Source of the DNA: Glycomyces buryatensis
GTDB lineage: Bacteria > Actinomycetota > Actinomycetes > Mycobacteriales > Micromonosporaceae
Direction of reading: 5' to 3'
Length of the DNA stretch: 64,000 bases
Assembly: GCF_004912275.1 (NCBI RefSeq)
Contig: NZ_STGY01000086.1
Span: 1 to 64,000 of the forward strand
Part shown: one piece after another, positions 8,055 to 16,559 of the stretch
How positions within the stretch are numbered: position 1 is the stretch's first letter
How the letters are laid out: each line of letters begins with the position of its first letter
Made by a program: the position numbers and the translations under genes
The notes under the pieces: model-generated
Database searches by the model: none
The model's input: the letters and a program-made list of their open reading frames with translations, nothing else
Told to the model about the DNA's origin: nothing

Positions 8055-8725
8055 GACAGCGGATTCACCTCAAGATTGCGGTAGTGGGCCGCGAGCGGGG
8101 ACATCTGGCGGAAGCCGATCCGTCCGGCCCCCAGCGGCTCGTCGTCGTGGAACGTGAACAGCTCCAGGCCGTCGATCGCGAACGACACCTCCGGGCCGCG
8201 CTTGGTGACGCGCACGCGGTAGTGGCCGTCGGCGTCCTCCGCTCCGGGCAGGGGGTCGGCGCTCTGCGCGACCAGGTGGAACCCCGGGCTCTTGCGCAGA
8301 TTGCAGGTGCGGAACCGCCGCTCGGTGGGCCACTTGCGGCGCAGATAGGACACGTGAAACGCCGACACGTCGCCCGAGTGGTACTGCGGGTAGTACCCGG
8401 TGCGCGGCGCCAGCGACGGGTCGAACAGGTCGCGTCCGCCGGTGCCCGTGGCGGCGAAGAAGAGCATCGCCAGGCCCTCTCCGGACAGCGGCCGGAAGTC
8501 CCACGAGATCTCGACGTCGGCGTCGAACACCTCGGGGCACCAGAAGGTGAAGTGCGCGTGGTCGCCCCGACCGGCGGCCACCAGGGCGGCTTCGTCCGCG
8601 GTGCTGGACAGCACCATGCCGCCACCCGAATGCTCGACCCCGGCCGGCCCCTCGGCCACCCAGCCTTCGAGATCCGTCGGTGCGGCGAGCGGGTTGCGGT
8701 ACGAACTCAAGGCCGCACCAGCCAC
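8051..8725 (-). CDS. DUF1961 family protein (YesU-like)
   Basis: This 224-residue, apparently intracellular protein has a concanavalin-like beta-sandwich pattern; the conserved stretches GYYPQYHSGDVSAFHVSYLR and FHLVAQSADPLPG are those of Bacillus YesU (DUF1961), encoded in the rhamnogalacturonan locus. The exact reaction is not established; binding or trimming of an oligosaccharide is likely. The GTG start at 8723-8725 overlaps the acetylesterase end by 19 nt, with GGGAAG just upstream, and the stop overlaps the lyase start, so translation looks coupled. Confidence 0.85.
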   Translation of the reverse strand: MAGAALSSYRNPLAAPTDLEGWVAEGPAGVEHSGGGMVLSSTADEAALVAAGRGDHAHFTFWCPEVFDADVEISWDFRPLSGEGLAMLFFAATGTGGRDLFDPSLAPRTGYYPQYHSGDVSAFHVSYLRRKWPTERRFRTCNLRKSPGFHLVAQSADPLPGAEDADGHYRVRVTKRGPEVSFAIDGLELFTFHDDEPLGAGRIGFRQMSPLAAHYRNLEVNPLS

Positions 8726-9411
8726 TTCCCGAGGGGTTCGACTTCATCGCCGCCGCCGTCCAGGGCCAGAAGCTGCTCCGCGACGAACCGCGCCACGGCG
8801 GCGGCGCCCGCGGTCGTGAAGTGGGTGTTGTCCTTGGCCAGCGCGGGATCGACGTCGATGCCGCGCGCCGCGGCCGCGCCGTGCACGAACAGCGCGGCCG
8901 ACTCCGCCTCGCCGAGCCAGGTGTAGAGCCACCGGGTGAACACGGTCAGGTCGATGACCGGCACGTCGAGCTCGTGGCCCAGGGCGCGGACCGCGGCCGG
9001 GTAGGGGCCGTGCGAGTACTGGAGCTTTCCGGCCTCGTCGAACATGCGGCGTTCGACGCTCGTGGCAAGGATGGCCCGCCCGCCCGCGCCTCGGACCTCG
9101 GTGACGAACTCGGTGAGGCGGGTGCGGTATCCGCCTGACGCGGCAAGGAGTTCGGGCTCCTTCTGGTCGTTGTGCCCGAACTGGATCACGACGGTGTCGC
9201 CCGGTCGGAGCACCGCAGTGACCTTGCCCCAATGCCCCTCCTCGCGGAAGGACTGAGTGGTGGCGCCGCCGACGGCGTAGTTGCGGACCTCGTCGTCGAT
9301 GAACTGGTCCAGCTCGTCGCCCCATCCCAGGAGCGGCAGGTCGGCGCGGCCGGAGGTGGCGCCATTGTCGGTGGGGGCGACCGTGGAGTCGCCCGCGAGG
9401 TGGATCGTCAT
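8707..9411 (-). CDS. Rhamnogalacturonan acetylesterase, SGNH hydrolase (YesT/RhgT-like)
   Basis: This 234-residue SGNH/GDSL esterase removes acetyl groups from rhamnogalacturonan fragments. The catalytic blocks are visible: GDST with Ser8 near the N-terminus, a Gly/Asn block around NYAVGGATT, GHND near residue 84, and DNTHF near residue 203 giving the Asp/His pair. No signal peptide, so it acts on imported acetylated oligosaccharides. The open frame extends far upstream, but the ATG at 9409-9411 overlaps the permease stop (ATGA) and gives the standard N-terminus MTIHLAGDST. Confidence 0.9.
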   Translation of the reverse strand: MTIHLAGDSTVAPTDNGATSGRADLPLLGWGDELDQFIDDEVRNYAVGGATTQSFREEGHWGKVTAVLRPGDTVVIQFGHNDQKEPELLAASGGYRTRLTEFVTEVRGAGGRAILATSVERRMFDEAGKLQYSHGPYPAAVRALGHELDVPVIDLTVFTRWLYTWLGEAESAALFVHGAAAARGIDVDPALAKDNTHFTTAGAAAVARFVAEQLLALDGGGDEVEPLGKWLVRP

Positions 9412-10292
9412 CAGCCCTTCACACTTCCTATGAGCATGCCTTTTGCAAAGTGTTTCTGGAGGAACGGGTACGCCAGGAGCACCGGGATCGTCGCGATGAT
9501 GACCACCGCGAACTTGATGCCCTGCGCCGGAGGCGCCACATCGGAGTTCATCTCCTCCGCCGACAGCGACGCCGCGGCCGTCACCTGGCGCAGGATCATC
9601 TGGAGGGTCCACTTGCTGGTGTCGGTCAGGTACAGCAGCGGCGACATGTAGTCGTTCCAGATGCCCACGGCGTAGAACAGCGCGAACGTCGCCAGCACCG
9701 GTTTGGACAGCGGCAGGATGACGTGCCGCAGCACCTGGAGTTCGTTGGCGCCGTCGATCTTGGCCGACTCCTCCAGCTCGACCGGCAGCTGCTGGAAGAA
9801 GTTCTTGATGATGATCAGGCTGAACGGGTTGATCGCCATGGGCAGGATCAGCGCCCAGTACGTGTCGAGCAGACCGAGGTCCTTGACCACCAGGAACGTC
9901 GGGATCATGCCGGCGCTGAAGACCATCGTGAAGATGACCAGGCTGAGGATGGTGCGGCGGCCGGGGAGGTCCACCTTCGACAGCGGATACGCCATGAGCG
10001 CCGTCAGCGCCAGTTGGATCAGCGTGCCGACGAAGGTGACCAGCACCGTCGTGACGAAGGCGCGCACGAATACGTCCGAGGACAGGATCGACTCGTACGA
10101 TTCGGTGGAGAACTCGTTCGGCCACAGGAAGAACGGCCGGGTGGTGATCTCGTACTCGGTCGCGAAGGAGCCGGCCAGCACGTAGGCGAACGGCAGGATG
10201 GCGAGCAGCCCCACCGCGATCAGCAGCACGATATTGAGGACGTCGAAGGCGCGTCCGGCGCGGGTGTTGAACCGCTTGTAGTCGGAGGACAT
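9411..10292 (-). CDS. Carbohydrate ABC transporter permease (LplC-like)
   Basis: This 293-residue inner-membrane permease of the MalG/LplC class has six predicted membrane spans and the EAA loop EESAKIDGANELQVLRHVIL near residues 175-195 that docks the ATPase. Length and sequence match partners of LplB-type permeases for pectin-derived oligosaccharides. Its ATG shares one base with the stop of the upstream permease. No ATPase is encoded in the operon, so a shared MsiK/MsmX-like ATPase elsewhere is expected, as is common in actinobacteria and bacilli. Confidence 0.92.
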   Translation of the reverse strand: MSSDYKRFNTRAGRAFDVLNIVLLIAVGLLAILPFAYVLAGSFATEYEITTRPFFLWPNEFSTESYESILSSDVFVRAFVTTVLVTFVGTLIQLALTALMAYPLSKVDLPGRRTILSLVIFTMVFSAGMIPTFLVVKDLGLLDTYWALILPMAINPFSLIIIKNFFQQLPVELEESAKIDGANELQVLRHVILPLSKPVLATFALFYAVGIWNDYMSPLLYLTDTSKWTLQMILRQVTAAASLSAEEMNSDVAPPAQGIKFAVVIIATIPVLLAYPFLQKHFAKGMLIGSVKG

Positions 10293-11263
10293 CAGAAGAT
10301 CCCCTGCTGGTTGAAGCGCTTGGCGAGCCAGTTCGTACCGAAGATGAGGACGAGCCCGACGAGCGCCTTGAACAGCCCCACGGTCGTGGAGTAGCTGTAC
10401 GCGCCCTGCTCGATGCCGGTGAAGTAGACGTAGGTGTCGAAGACGTCCGCGACGTGTCGGTTCAGGGAGTTCGACATCAGGTAGATCTGCTCGAATCCGG
10501 TATTGAGGATCTGTCCGGTCTGGAGGATGAGCATCACCACGATGGTGGGGCGGATCGACGGCAGGGTTATGTGCCAGACGCGCTGCCAGCGTCCCGCTCC
10601 GTCGATGATCGCGGCCTGGTACTGCTCCTGGTCAACGCCGGCCAGGGCCGCGAGGAAGATGATCGTGCCCCAGCCCGTGTCCTTCCAGACCATCTGCATG
10701 AGGATGAGCGGCCGGAACCAGTCGGGGTCGGCCATCATATTGGAGTCCGTGCCGAGGAGCCCGTTGAACAGCGTCCATATCGGCCCGTCGCCGATGGCGA
10801 AGAGCAGCGCGGTGAGGGAGACGACGACGGTCCACGACAGGAAGTGAGGGATGTAGACGAGCGTCTGCACCGTGCGTTTGAGGATGTTCAGGCGCAGCTC
10901 GTTGAGCAGGACGGCCAGCACGATGGTGAGCGGGAACGCGATGAACAGGCTGAGCGCCGCGACGATCAGGGTGTTCGTCAGCAGCCGTGGGAAGTCGGGA
11001 TTGGTGAAGAACTCCTGGAAGTGGGCCAGGCCGACCCACTCGCTGTCCTCGATGCCGAGGAACGGGATGTAGTTCTTGAACGCGATCTGGGCCCCGTACA
11101 TGGGCCAGAACCGGAACAGGGCGAAGTACAACAGGCCCGGCAGCATCAGGAAGAACAGCCATCGGTACCGCACTACGCCGTTGAAGAACCTCCGGCGGCG
11201 GGCGGGCGCCTGCGGGGGCTGGGCGTCCGGCGCCTCACGCTCGACTTCGACGACGGTCGTCAT
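10292..11263 (-). CDS. Carbohydrate ABC transporter permease (LplB-like)
   Basis: This 323-residue partner permease has six spans and the EAA-like loop EQYQAAIIDGAGRWQRVWHI at about residues 215-235. A charged, proline-rich N-terminal extension of about 28 residues precedes the first span. The start has an AGGAGAG site. It lies after the binding-protein gene, separated by a GC-rich hairpin that probably lowers permease expression relative to the binding protein. With the LplC-like protein it forms the channel for oligogalacturonide or rhamnogalacturonide uptake; specificity is inferred from neighbours. Confidence 0.92.
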   Translation of the reverse strand: MTTVVEVEREAPDAQPPQAPARRRRFFNGVVRYRWLFFLMLPGLLYFALFRFWPMYGAQIAFKNYIPFLGIEDSEWVGLAHFQEFFTNPDFPRLLTNTLIVAALSLFIAFPLTIVLAVLLNELRLNILKRTVQTLVYIPHFLSWTVVVSLTALLFAIGDGPIWTLFNGLLGTDSNMMADPDWFRPLILMQMVWKDTGWGTIIFLAALAGVDQEQYQAAIIDGAGRWQRVWHITLPSIRPTIVVMLILQTGQILNTGFEQIYLMSNSLNRHVADVFDTYVYFTGIEQGAYSYSTTVGLFKALVGLVLIFGTNWLAKRFNQQGIF

Positions 11264-11306
11264 CGAACTCTCCTAGGGGATCGGGGTGTCAAGGGATTTG
11301 GAAGCG

Positions 11307-11337
11307 GGTGCGGGACCCGTGCCGCGGGTCCCGCACC
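11307..11337 (-). terminator. Intercistronic hairpin after the binding-protein gene
   Basis: Perfect 13-bp arms (11307-11319 and 11325-11337) with a 5-nt loop lie between the solute-binding-protein stop and the permease start. There is no T-run, so it is more likely a partial terminator or mRNA-stabilising structure than a full stop. Confidence 0.6.
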
Positions 11338-11343
11338 GGAGCG

Positions 11344-12870
11344 TTACTGGAGTTCGGCGTAGAGGTCGTTGATCTCCGTCTCCACGTCGCCGCCGCCGCT
11401 GGAACGCCACTGGTCGATGGCGCTCTGGAGCCCGGCATCGTCGATCTGTCCGTCGATGTACTGGATGCGGGCGTCGGCGATGATGGTGTCGAGCTGGCTG
11501 CCGCTGGTGGTGTAAGTCGGCGACACGAGCGCCGCAGCGGGGTTGAAGACCGCGTTTCCGAGATCCTCGGCCTGCAGGTCGAGGCGGAGCTGGAGCAGCT
11601 CCTCGTCGTATTCGGAGGCCGGCTTGATCGTGTAGGCGTTGTAGCCGGCGACGGCCGTGCCGAGCTGGGCCCAGGCCCCGGTCACCTGGTCGGTGAAGTC
11701 CTGCTTCTCGGGGTCGTTCACGGCAAACTCGCCTTCGACCGTGAAGTTGTCGCCCTCGATCCCGTTGTTCAACAGGATCTGCGCCTCGGTGCTGTTCAGC
11801 TTGTCGAGGGCCGTCAGCACCTGGTCGAGCTGCTCCTCGGTCTGCACCCCGGAGCGGGGGATCGCCAGAAATCCGGCGTACCCGGCGGTGGGCATCGCAT
11901 AGGTGCCGTTCGGGCCTTCCAACTGGCCGGCGAGCGCGACGTACTGGTCGTAGTTCTCGGGGTCCTGCTCATTGAACAACTTGACGAGTTCGCTGGCCCG
12001 AGATTGGACGTCGATGATGATGCCGCCCTCGCCGTTCAGGAACGGCTCGTTCCAGGTCTCCGGTGCCATGGTGGCGTAGTCGGGGTTGAGGTAGCCGTTC
12101 TCGACCAGGTCGCGCTCGTACTCCACGGCCTGCCGCCACTCGTCCGATTCGAAGGAGGGGGTGAGCTCGCCGCCCTCCTCCTGCCAGACGTTGCCGGCGC
12201 CGTGCCAGACCTCGATCGCGTCGTACGGGCTGTTGGTGCCGATCGCGGCGGGCCACTCGACATTGATCATGCCGTAGGTGTCGTTCTCGCCGTTGCCGTC
12301 CGGGTCGTCCTCGGTGAAGGCGCGGGCGAGCTCGTAGAGGTCGTCGGTGGTCTCGGGCAGGTCCATGCCCAGGTTCTCGAGCCAGTCCGCCCGGATGATC
12401 ACGCTGTGCCGGATGACGTCCCGGGCGCGGTACACGCCGTAGACCTTGCCGTTGACGCTGGAGGCCTCCTGCACCTCGGGGTTCTCGGTGACGAGGTTGG
12501 GGTAGTCGCCGGAGGCGAGGTGCTCGGTGAGGTCCCAGAATCCGCCCGCTTCGGCGGTCTGGACGAAGGACTGGTCCTTGCCCCCGATGACCATGACGTC
12601 GGGGATGTCGTCGCCCGCCAGGACGGTGTTCGTCTTGGCCGCGTAGTCGCTGTTCGGCACCCATTGGACGCTGAGGTCGAGGCCGGCGACCTCGCTGAGC
12701 GCCTTGTCGATCGGGTCGTCTTCCTCGGGCGGCACCTCGGAGAAGTAGGGGGCCATGATGTCGAGGGACTCCAGCGGCTCATCGCTGCCGGAGTCGCCGC
12801 CGGAGCAGCCGGTCAGCGCGAGGCTGCCGACCGCGAGTACTGCGGTAGGGATCGCTGTCTTTGGTTTCAT
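11344..12870 (-). CDS. Lipoprotein solute-binding protein (LplA/YtcQ-like)
   Basis: This 508-residue lipoprotein has a signal peptide ending in the lipobox LTGC (Cys22), so it should be anchored outside the membrane. The mature protein is acidic, with a D-D-PDVMVIGG segment near residue 90 typical of the large LplA/YtcQ class that binds pectic oligosaccharides (usual size about 500). AAAGG precedes the ATG. It lies between the DUF624 gene and the two permeases, the standard order for this importer. Confidence 0.92.
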   Translation of the reverse strand: MKPKTAIPTAVLAVGSLALTGCSGGDSGSDEPLESLDIMAPYFSEVPPEEDDPIDKALSEVAGLDLSVQWVPNSDYAAKTNTVLAGDDIPDVMVIGGKDQSFVQTAEAGGFWDLTEHLASGDYPNLVTENPEVQEASSVNGKVYGVYRARDVIRHSVIIRADWLENLGMDLPETTDDLYELARAFTEDDPDGNGENDTYGMINVEWPAAIGTNSPYDAIEVWHGAGNVWQEEGGELTPSFESDEWRQAVEYERDLVENGYLNPDYATMAPETWNEPFLNGEGGIIIDVQSRASELVKLFNEQDPENYDQYVALAGQLEGPNGTYAMPTAGYAGFLAIPRSGVQTEEQLDQVLTALDKLNSTEAQILLNNGIEGDNFTVEGEFAVNDPEKQDFTDQVTGAWAQLGTAVAGYNAYTIKPASEYDEELLQLRLDLQAEDLGNAVFNPAAALVSPTYTTSGSQLDTIIADARIQYIDGQIDDAGLQSAIDQWRSSGGGDVETEINDLYAELQ

Positions 12871-12939
12871 GGGGGCCTTTCACCAGGGGATTTCGTTGGT
12901 CACTCGTGCGGTTGGGTAGGCGGGGTCGCCGGCGGGGGA

Positions 12940-13605
12940 TCAGGGGGCGGCCGGGAGGTTCCGGTCGTTCGCGGCGTAGAAGGACAGGCAGAGTCCGGTG
13001 CACAGGTACGCCCATGCACCGATCGAGAACACGGGCAGCAGCCCGGGTATGAAGGCGGTGATGGCGATGACCAGTGCGGTCGTCGCGATGAGCAGCAGCG
13101 GGGCGCCGGGGAATCGCACCAGGAAGGCCCAGGCCAGGCGTATGCACTGCGCGCGCCGCAGGTCGTAATGGGCGTCCATCGTCAATGCGAGCACCAGGTG
13201 CGCGAGGCACACGGCGGCCGCCGCGATGAGCGCCCAGTCGAGCCATGCCGGACCGGACTGTCCGCCCAGTGCGACGAGGCTCACGCCCAGGCACGCGAGG
13301 GCGGCGGCGGACGGGGCGGCGAGGAGGTTGGCGCCGACGAAGCGCTGGCACCACTGGGTGGCGAAGGTCCGCACCAGCCGCTGGCTGTCGCCCCGCAGCC
13401 GGGTCCGGCTGCACGAGGTGGCGGCGGCCAGCGCCGGGGCCCAGCCGAAGAGGAGCCCGCCCGCCAGGGAGAACGCGATCACCAGCAGGTTCAGCAGGCC
13501 GATGAATGCGAAGGCGTCGGCCCATCCGTACCAGCGCTCGACCCGCGCGCCGCCGCGGGCGGAGCGGTCCGGCGTCGGTTGGCGAGCGCTTGCAGCGATA
13601 GTCAT
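12940..13605 (-). CDS. DUF624 membrane protein (YesV/YesL-like)
   Basis: This 221-residue integral membrane protein of the YesL/YesV family has five to six hydrophobic segments from about residue 27 to 200. Such proteins routinely accompany LplA/B/C-type importers, but their role is unknown; an accessory or assembly role in transport is assumed. The open frame extends to 13692, but the ATG at 13603-13605 gives a compact N-terminus. The Shine-Dalgarno is weak. It is the first gene of the rhamnogalacturonan operon, behind a clear promoter and operator. Confidence 0.8.
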   Translation of the reverse strand: MTIAASARQPTPDRSARGGARVERWYGWADAFAFIGLLNLLVIAFSLAGGLLFGWAPALAAATSCSRTRLRGDSQRLVRTFATQWCQRFVGANLLAAPSAAALACLGVSLVALGGQSGPAWLDWALIAAAAVCLAHLVLALTMDAHYDLRRAQCIRLAWAFLVRFPGAPLLLIATTALVIAITAFIPGLLPVFSIGAWAYLCTGLCLSFYAANDRNLPAAP

Positions 13606-13715
13606 ACGGTGTCCAGCGTCATGCGTACTCCCACATCTCCATTGATGCGACGGGGCCACGCTTCCGTCGGCCGCGCATCTGCGGTGCCACATGACGGAAG
13701 CACGGATCTCATCTG

Positions 13716-13735
13716 CGATTGAAAGGATTCAATCG
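13716..13735 (-). promoter_or_regulatory. Dyad operator of the rhamnogalacturonan operon
   Basis: Perfect palindrome CGATTGAA-AGGA-TTCAATCG lying just downstream of the -10 box, over the expected transcription start. A repressor bound here would block initiation. No LacI, GntR or similar gene lies next to the operon, so the regulator must be encoded elsewhere. Confidence 0.75.
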
Positions 13736-13743
13736 TGAGGGAA

Positions 13744-13772
13744 ACAATAGTGAACGATCAATATCGCGTCAA
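13744..13772 (-). promoter_or_regulatory. Promoter of the rhamnogalacturonan operon
   Basis: -35 TTGACG (13767-13772) and -10 TATTGT (13744-13749) with a 17-bp spacer on the minus strand. It is followed directly by the dyad at 13716-13735 and drives the seven minus-strand genes from 13605 to 5370. Confidence 0.75.
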
Positions 13773-14514
13773 CCGGGGCAGGTCAGATTTTATGAAAGGT
13801 TGATTGGGCGGGTGCCCCCTACGCAGGGGTTCGGCCGCCCGACCTCGCAGTTCTTCGGCCTCGAAGGGCCGCGCTGGCCGGCTCCGAGGGCGGCTCGCGG
13901 GCGGGTCGTGACGCTGCGTGACGGACCCCGGGTCCTCGGATCGCGTCAGCCAAGGGGCGGGTCCGACGTCACACGCCGACGATGGGCCGGGATCCGTCGG
14001 GGCGGATGAGGGTGGTGTAGGGTGGACTAGGCCCGCGGAAGTGGAAATCCGCGGCCGCACTGGAATCTTGATCGCTATATGCGACGGATGCGTGCTTATG
14101 GCACGCCATCACTCGGAATTCATCGAGTTTCTAACGCCTCCGTTCACAAGGCGGAGCAACGTTTCCTTACACTTCTACGAATCAGGCAATCATTTCTTCA
14201 GCTTCACCAAACACCGCCCCGCAGAGCAGAATCCTCTGGAGGCAGGCCGTCGAGGGCCTTCACGCCGCTACGCTCGACGGGGAATTCGCCGGATTCGTCG
14301 CTGTTTCAGGACCCCTTCACACACTTCACGGACCGCACGCGCAGATGCTCGGTGTCTACCGATCACTTGAAGACGCGTCATCCGTTCTCGAACTCGAGCT
14401 CTCCTTCGCAAACGATGCGCCGGAGCTGCTCAACACCCCATAGTTTTCCGCGTCGGAACATCGGCACGGACAAGGGATTGCCTCGGCGATCCATCAACAA
14501 ACAGGAGTAACACA
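13773..14514. other. Intergenic region with likely long 5' leader of the cold-shock gene
   Basis: There is no gene I can support in these 740 bases. Base composition drops in GC between about 14070 and 14460. The frame 14079-14510 is open but Arg/Ser rich and shows no family pattern. An actinobacterial -10-like TAGGGT occurs near 14020. A long structured leader is typical of cspA-type mRNAs, so much of 14040-14514 could be untranslated RNA; this is inference. Confidence 0.4.
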
Positions 14515-14718
14515 ATGGCAACTGGCACCGTCAAATGGTTCAACGGCGACAAGGGCTTCGGCTTTATCGCCCCCGACGACGGGTCCGCCGACCTGTTCGC
14601 GCACTTCTCCGCCATCCAGGGCTCGGGTCGCCGTGACCTGGAGGAGAACCAGCAGGTCGAGTTCGACGTCGAGCAGGGCCAGAAGGGCCCGCAGGCCTCG
14701 AACATTCGAGTCCTCTAA
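14515..14718 (+). CDS. cspA: Cold-shock domain protein CspA
   Basis: This 67-residue cold-shock protein is a single OB-fold RNA/DNA chaperone. Both nucleic-acid binding motifs are intact: RNP1 KGFGFIAP (residues about 16-23) and RNP2 [15 protein letters not shown] precedes the ATG by 8 nt. It stands alone behind a long upstream region and in front of two strong hairpins. The product should bind single-stranded RNA and relieve secondary structure during cold or growth transitions. The length equals the family norm. Confidence 0.97.
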   Translation: MATGTVKWFNGDKGFGFIAPDDGSADLFAHFSAIQGSGRRDLEENQQVEFDVEQGQKGPQASNIRVL

Positions 14719-14724
14719 TAAGAC

Positions 14725-14769
14725 CGACCACTCCGGAACTGCGGTTCGCCCGTAGGACCGGAGTGGTCG
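14725..14769 (+). terminator. Hairpin after cspA
   Basis: 12-bp perfect arms (14725-14736 and 14758-14769) around a 21-nt loop, starting 6 nt after the cspA stop. It lacks a T-run and acts with the following terminator, perhaps as an RNA-stabilising 3' structure. Confidence 0.6.
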
Positions 14770-14774
14770 ACACG

Positions 14775-14804
14775 AAGGCCAGGGGAACTGATTCCCCTGG
14801 CCTT
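14775..14804 (+). terminator. Intrinsic terminator of cspA
   Basis: 13-bp perfect arms (14775-14787 and 14792-14804) with a CTGA loop; the stem ends in CCTTT followed by GTC. Strong rho-independent form. Confidence 0.85.
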
Positions 14805-14911
14805 TGTCATGCCTTCAGCAAGGATTCACCCTGATCGCCAGACCCTTACAGCCTTCCGGCTCCCCAGGCCCGCTATAGCCGCGCGGCGGTTCGGCTCCGG
14901 GGAGCCGTGGC

Positions 14912-15553
14912 TCAGGACGCCGGTCGGAGCGTGACCCAGGTGAACGGCTGGATGAGGCCGGCCGGGGTCAGGTGCTCCTCGGAGCGGGTGGTGACGAGGC
15001 TGAAGTGCGGGGCGAACAGCTCGGCCAGTTCGCTTGCGCTGTAACGCACCACAGGGAGACCGGAGCAGTGGGTCGGGCCGTGGGCGTCGAAGGTGGCGAT
15101 GATGACGTGGCCGTCCCCGGCTATGCCGGAGCGGAGGACTCGCAGGTAGGACTCGCGCTCCTCCGCTTCGATGAGGAAGTGGAATACGGCGCGGTCGTGC
15201 CAGAGGTCGAAGCGGCGTTCGGGCGTCCAGTCGAAGATGTCCCGATGCAGCCAGTGCACGCGTTCGGCGGCCGCGCCGAGGCGGGATCGGGCGTCCTCCA
15301 TGGCCACCTTGGACACATCGAGGACCGAGACGTCGGTGAACCCGCGGTCGAGCAGGTGATCGACGACCACCGAGGCTCCGCCGCCCAGGTCGATGATCGA
15401 CGCGTCACGGCCGATGTCCAGGGCGTCCAGCAGTTCGAGCGTGATGGTCGGGGTCGCCTGAAACCAGCTGACGCCGTCCTCGCCCTTGGTGTCGTAGACC
15501 GTGTTCCAGTGGGCGGCACGGTCTCCGGGTGTCGTCGGCCGATTCATGCGCAT
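14912..15553 (-). CDS. Class I SAM-dependent methyltransferase of the permease/TusA/radical SAM operon
   Basis: This 213-residue Rossmann methyltransferase has motif I at about residue 47 (IIDLGGGAS), an acidic ribose-binding position near VLDVSK, and the distinctive stretch DLWHDRAVFHFL near residue 105. The substrate cannot be told from sequence. The start at 15553 follows AGGAAGG and overlaps the radical SAM gene by 10 nt; the open frame upstream is antisense-like and rejected. Being the last of four tightly coupled minus-strand genes with a permease, a TusA-like protein and a TusA-radical SAM fusion suggests it methylates a product of that pathway. Confidence 0.85.
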   Translation of the reverse strand: MRMNRPTTPGDRAAHWNTVYDTKGEDGVSWFQATPTITLELLDALDIGRDASIIDLGGGASVVVDHLLDRGFTDVSVLDVSKVAMEDARSRLGAAAERVHWLHRDIFDWTPERRFDLWHDRAVFHFLIEAEERESYLRVLRSGIAGDGHVIIATFDAHGPTHCSGLPVVRYSASELAELFAPHFSLVTTRSEEHLTPAGLIQPFTWVTLRPAS

Positions 15554-16557
15554 CGGAATGCCTTCCTGGTGTTGTCCTGCTGCTCCGCGGTGACCTGGAG
15601 GATACGGTCCATCTCCGCGATCGCGGCGCGGATCGGGAGCGGTGCGTCGGTGACCCGCAGGGCCGGGTCGGTGATGCCGACCGGGTGCCACCAGATGCCG
15701 TCTACGGCCACCGTGGGCTCGGGATACAGGTCGTCCCGGGTCAGCACCACGCCGTCGTCGGCGAAGCCCTCCCGGGCGATGCGGCGGATGATCTGGTCTT
15801 CGGGCGGAACGCCTTCGGTGTCGAGCAGTTCGCGCAGCGCGGCCACCTCCTCGGCGTCGGCGGCGTCGATGGTGGCGGCGATTCTGACCCGGAAGCCCAG
15901 CGACCGGGCCAGGGCTATCCCGGCGCGGGCGCGGTCGTAGGAGCCCGCGCCTCGGTGGCGGTCGTGCAGTTCCGGGGTGGCCGAGTCCAGGGAAATCTGC
16001 AGCGTGACCCGTTCGCGGTCCAGCGCTTCCAGGGTGCGGCGCCGATTGCCGCGGTGGAACACCATGCCGTTGGTGAGCACGGTGACCGGGACGTGTTCGA
16101 TCGCCGCGTCAATGAGTTCGCCGAGCTCCGGGTGCAGGAACGGCTCGCCGCCGGTGATGATCACCTCTGCGCCGCCGCCTGAGACGAACTCCGCCACCGC
16201 CGCCCGGACCAGTTCGACCGGCAGTTGCCGGGCGCTCGCGGCGGGGGAGGACTCCGCGCAGCAGTAGTCGCAGGCGAGATTGCAGTTGAAGTTCGAGTAC
16301 AGCCACAGCCGGGTGCCGAGCTTCGGCGGGTCGGGCTCGACCTCCACCGCGCCCTTCCTGACCTGGAGCGGTCCGACCAGGGCATTGCCGGTGAGCACGC
16401 ACCAGGCCGCCAGGTCCTCCGGCACCGACGGGGCGCCGCCGCGCACCTCCAGGATCTCCTCGGCGTTCAGCTGCTCCACCGCCGCATGCAGCTTGACGAG
16501 CAGGCCGCTGCCGAAGTCGGCTCCGTCCGCGTTCAGGACCACATCGGATCGCACCAT
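15544..16557 (-). CDS. Radical SAM protein with N-terminal TusA-like domain
   Basis: This 337-residue protein has two parts. Residues 1-65 follow the TusA/SirA fold pattern (LLVKLHAAVEQLNAEEILEV then EDLAAWCVLTGNAL), but the catalytic Cys position is Phe (DFGSG). Residues about 85-260 form a radical SAM core with the cluster motif CNLACDYC (Cys92, 96, 99) and GGEP at about 136. The C-terminus (260-337) has Cys336 but no clear second cluster motif. It should generate a 5'-deoxyadenosyl radical; its substrate is unknown. It lies 2 nt after the free-standing TusA-like gene and overlaps the methyltransferase. The fusion is unusual and suggests the TusA-like domain docks a sulfur carrier or partner. 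Confidence 0.85.
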   Translation of the reverse strand: MVRSDVVLNADGADFGSGLLVKLHAAVEQLNAEEILEVRGGAPSVPEDLAAWCVLTGNALVGPLQVRKGAVEVEPDPPKLGTRLWLYSNFNCNLACDYCCAESSPAASARQLPVELVRAAVAEFVSGGGAEVIITGGEPFLHPELGELIDAAIEHVPVTVLTNGMVFHRGNRRRTLEALDRERVTLQISLDSATPELHDRHRGAGSYDRARAGIALARSLGFRVRIAATIDAADAEEVAALRELLDTEGVPPEDQIIRRIAREGFADDGVVLTRDDLYPEPTVAVDGIWWHPVGITDPALRVTDAPLPIRAAIAEMDRILQVTAEQQDNTRKAFRCA

Positions 16558-16559
16558 GG

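Noticed and set aside
5658-8084. 808-codon plus-strand frame opposite the YetA-like gene
   Set aside because: Antisense shadow produced by GC-rich third codon positions; composition is Val/Gly/Arg-rich without domains. The same applies to 11308-13722, 24389-26677 and 59965-62043.
14079-14510. 143-codon frame ending just before cspA
   Set aside because: Arg/Ser-rich, no ribosome site and no family pattern; the region is better explained as the cspA leader.
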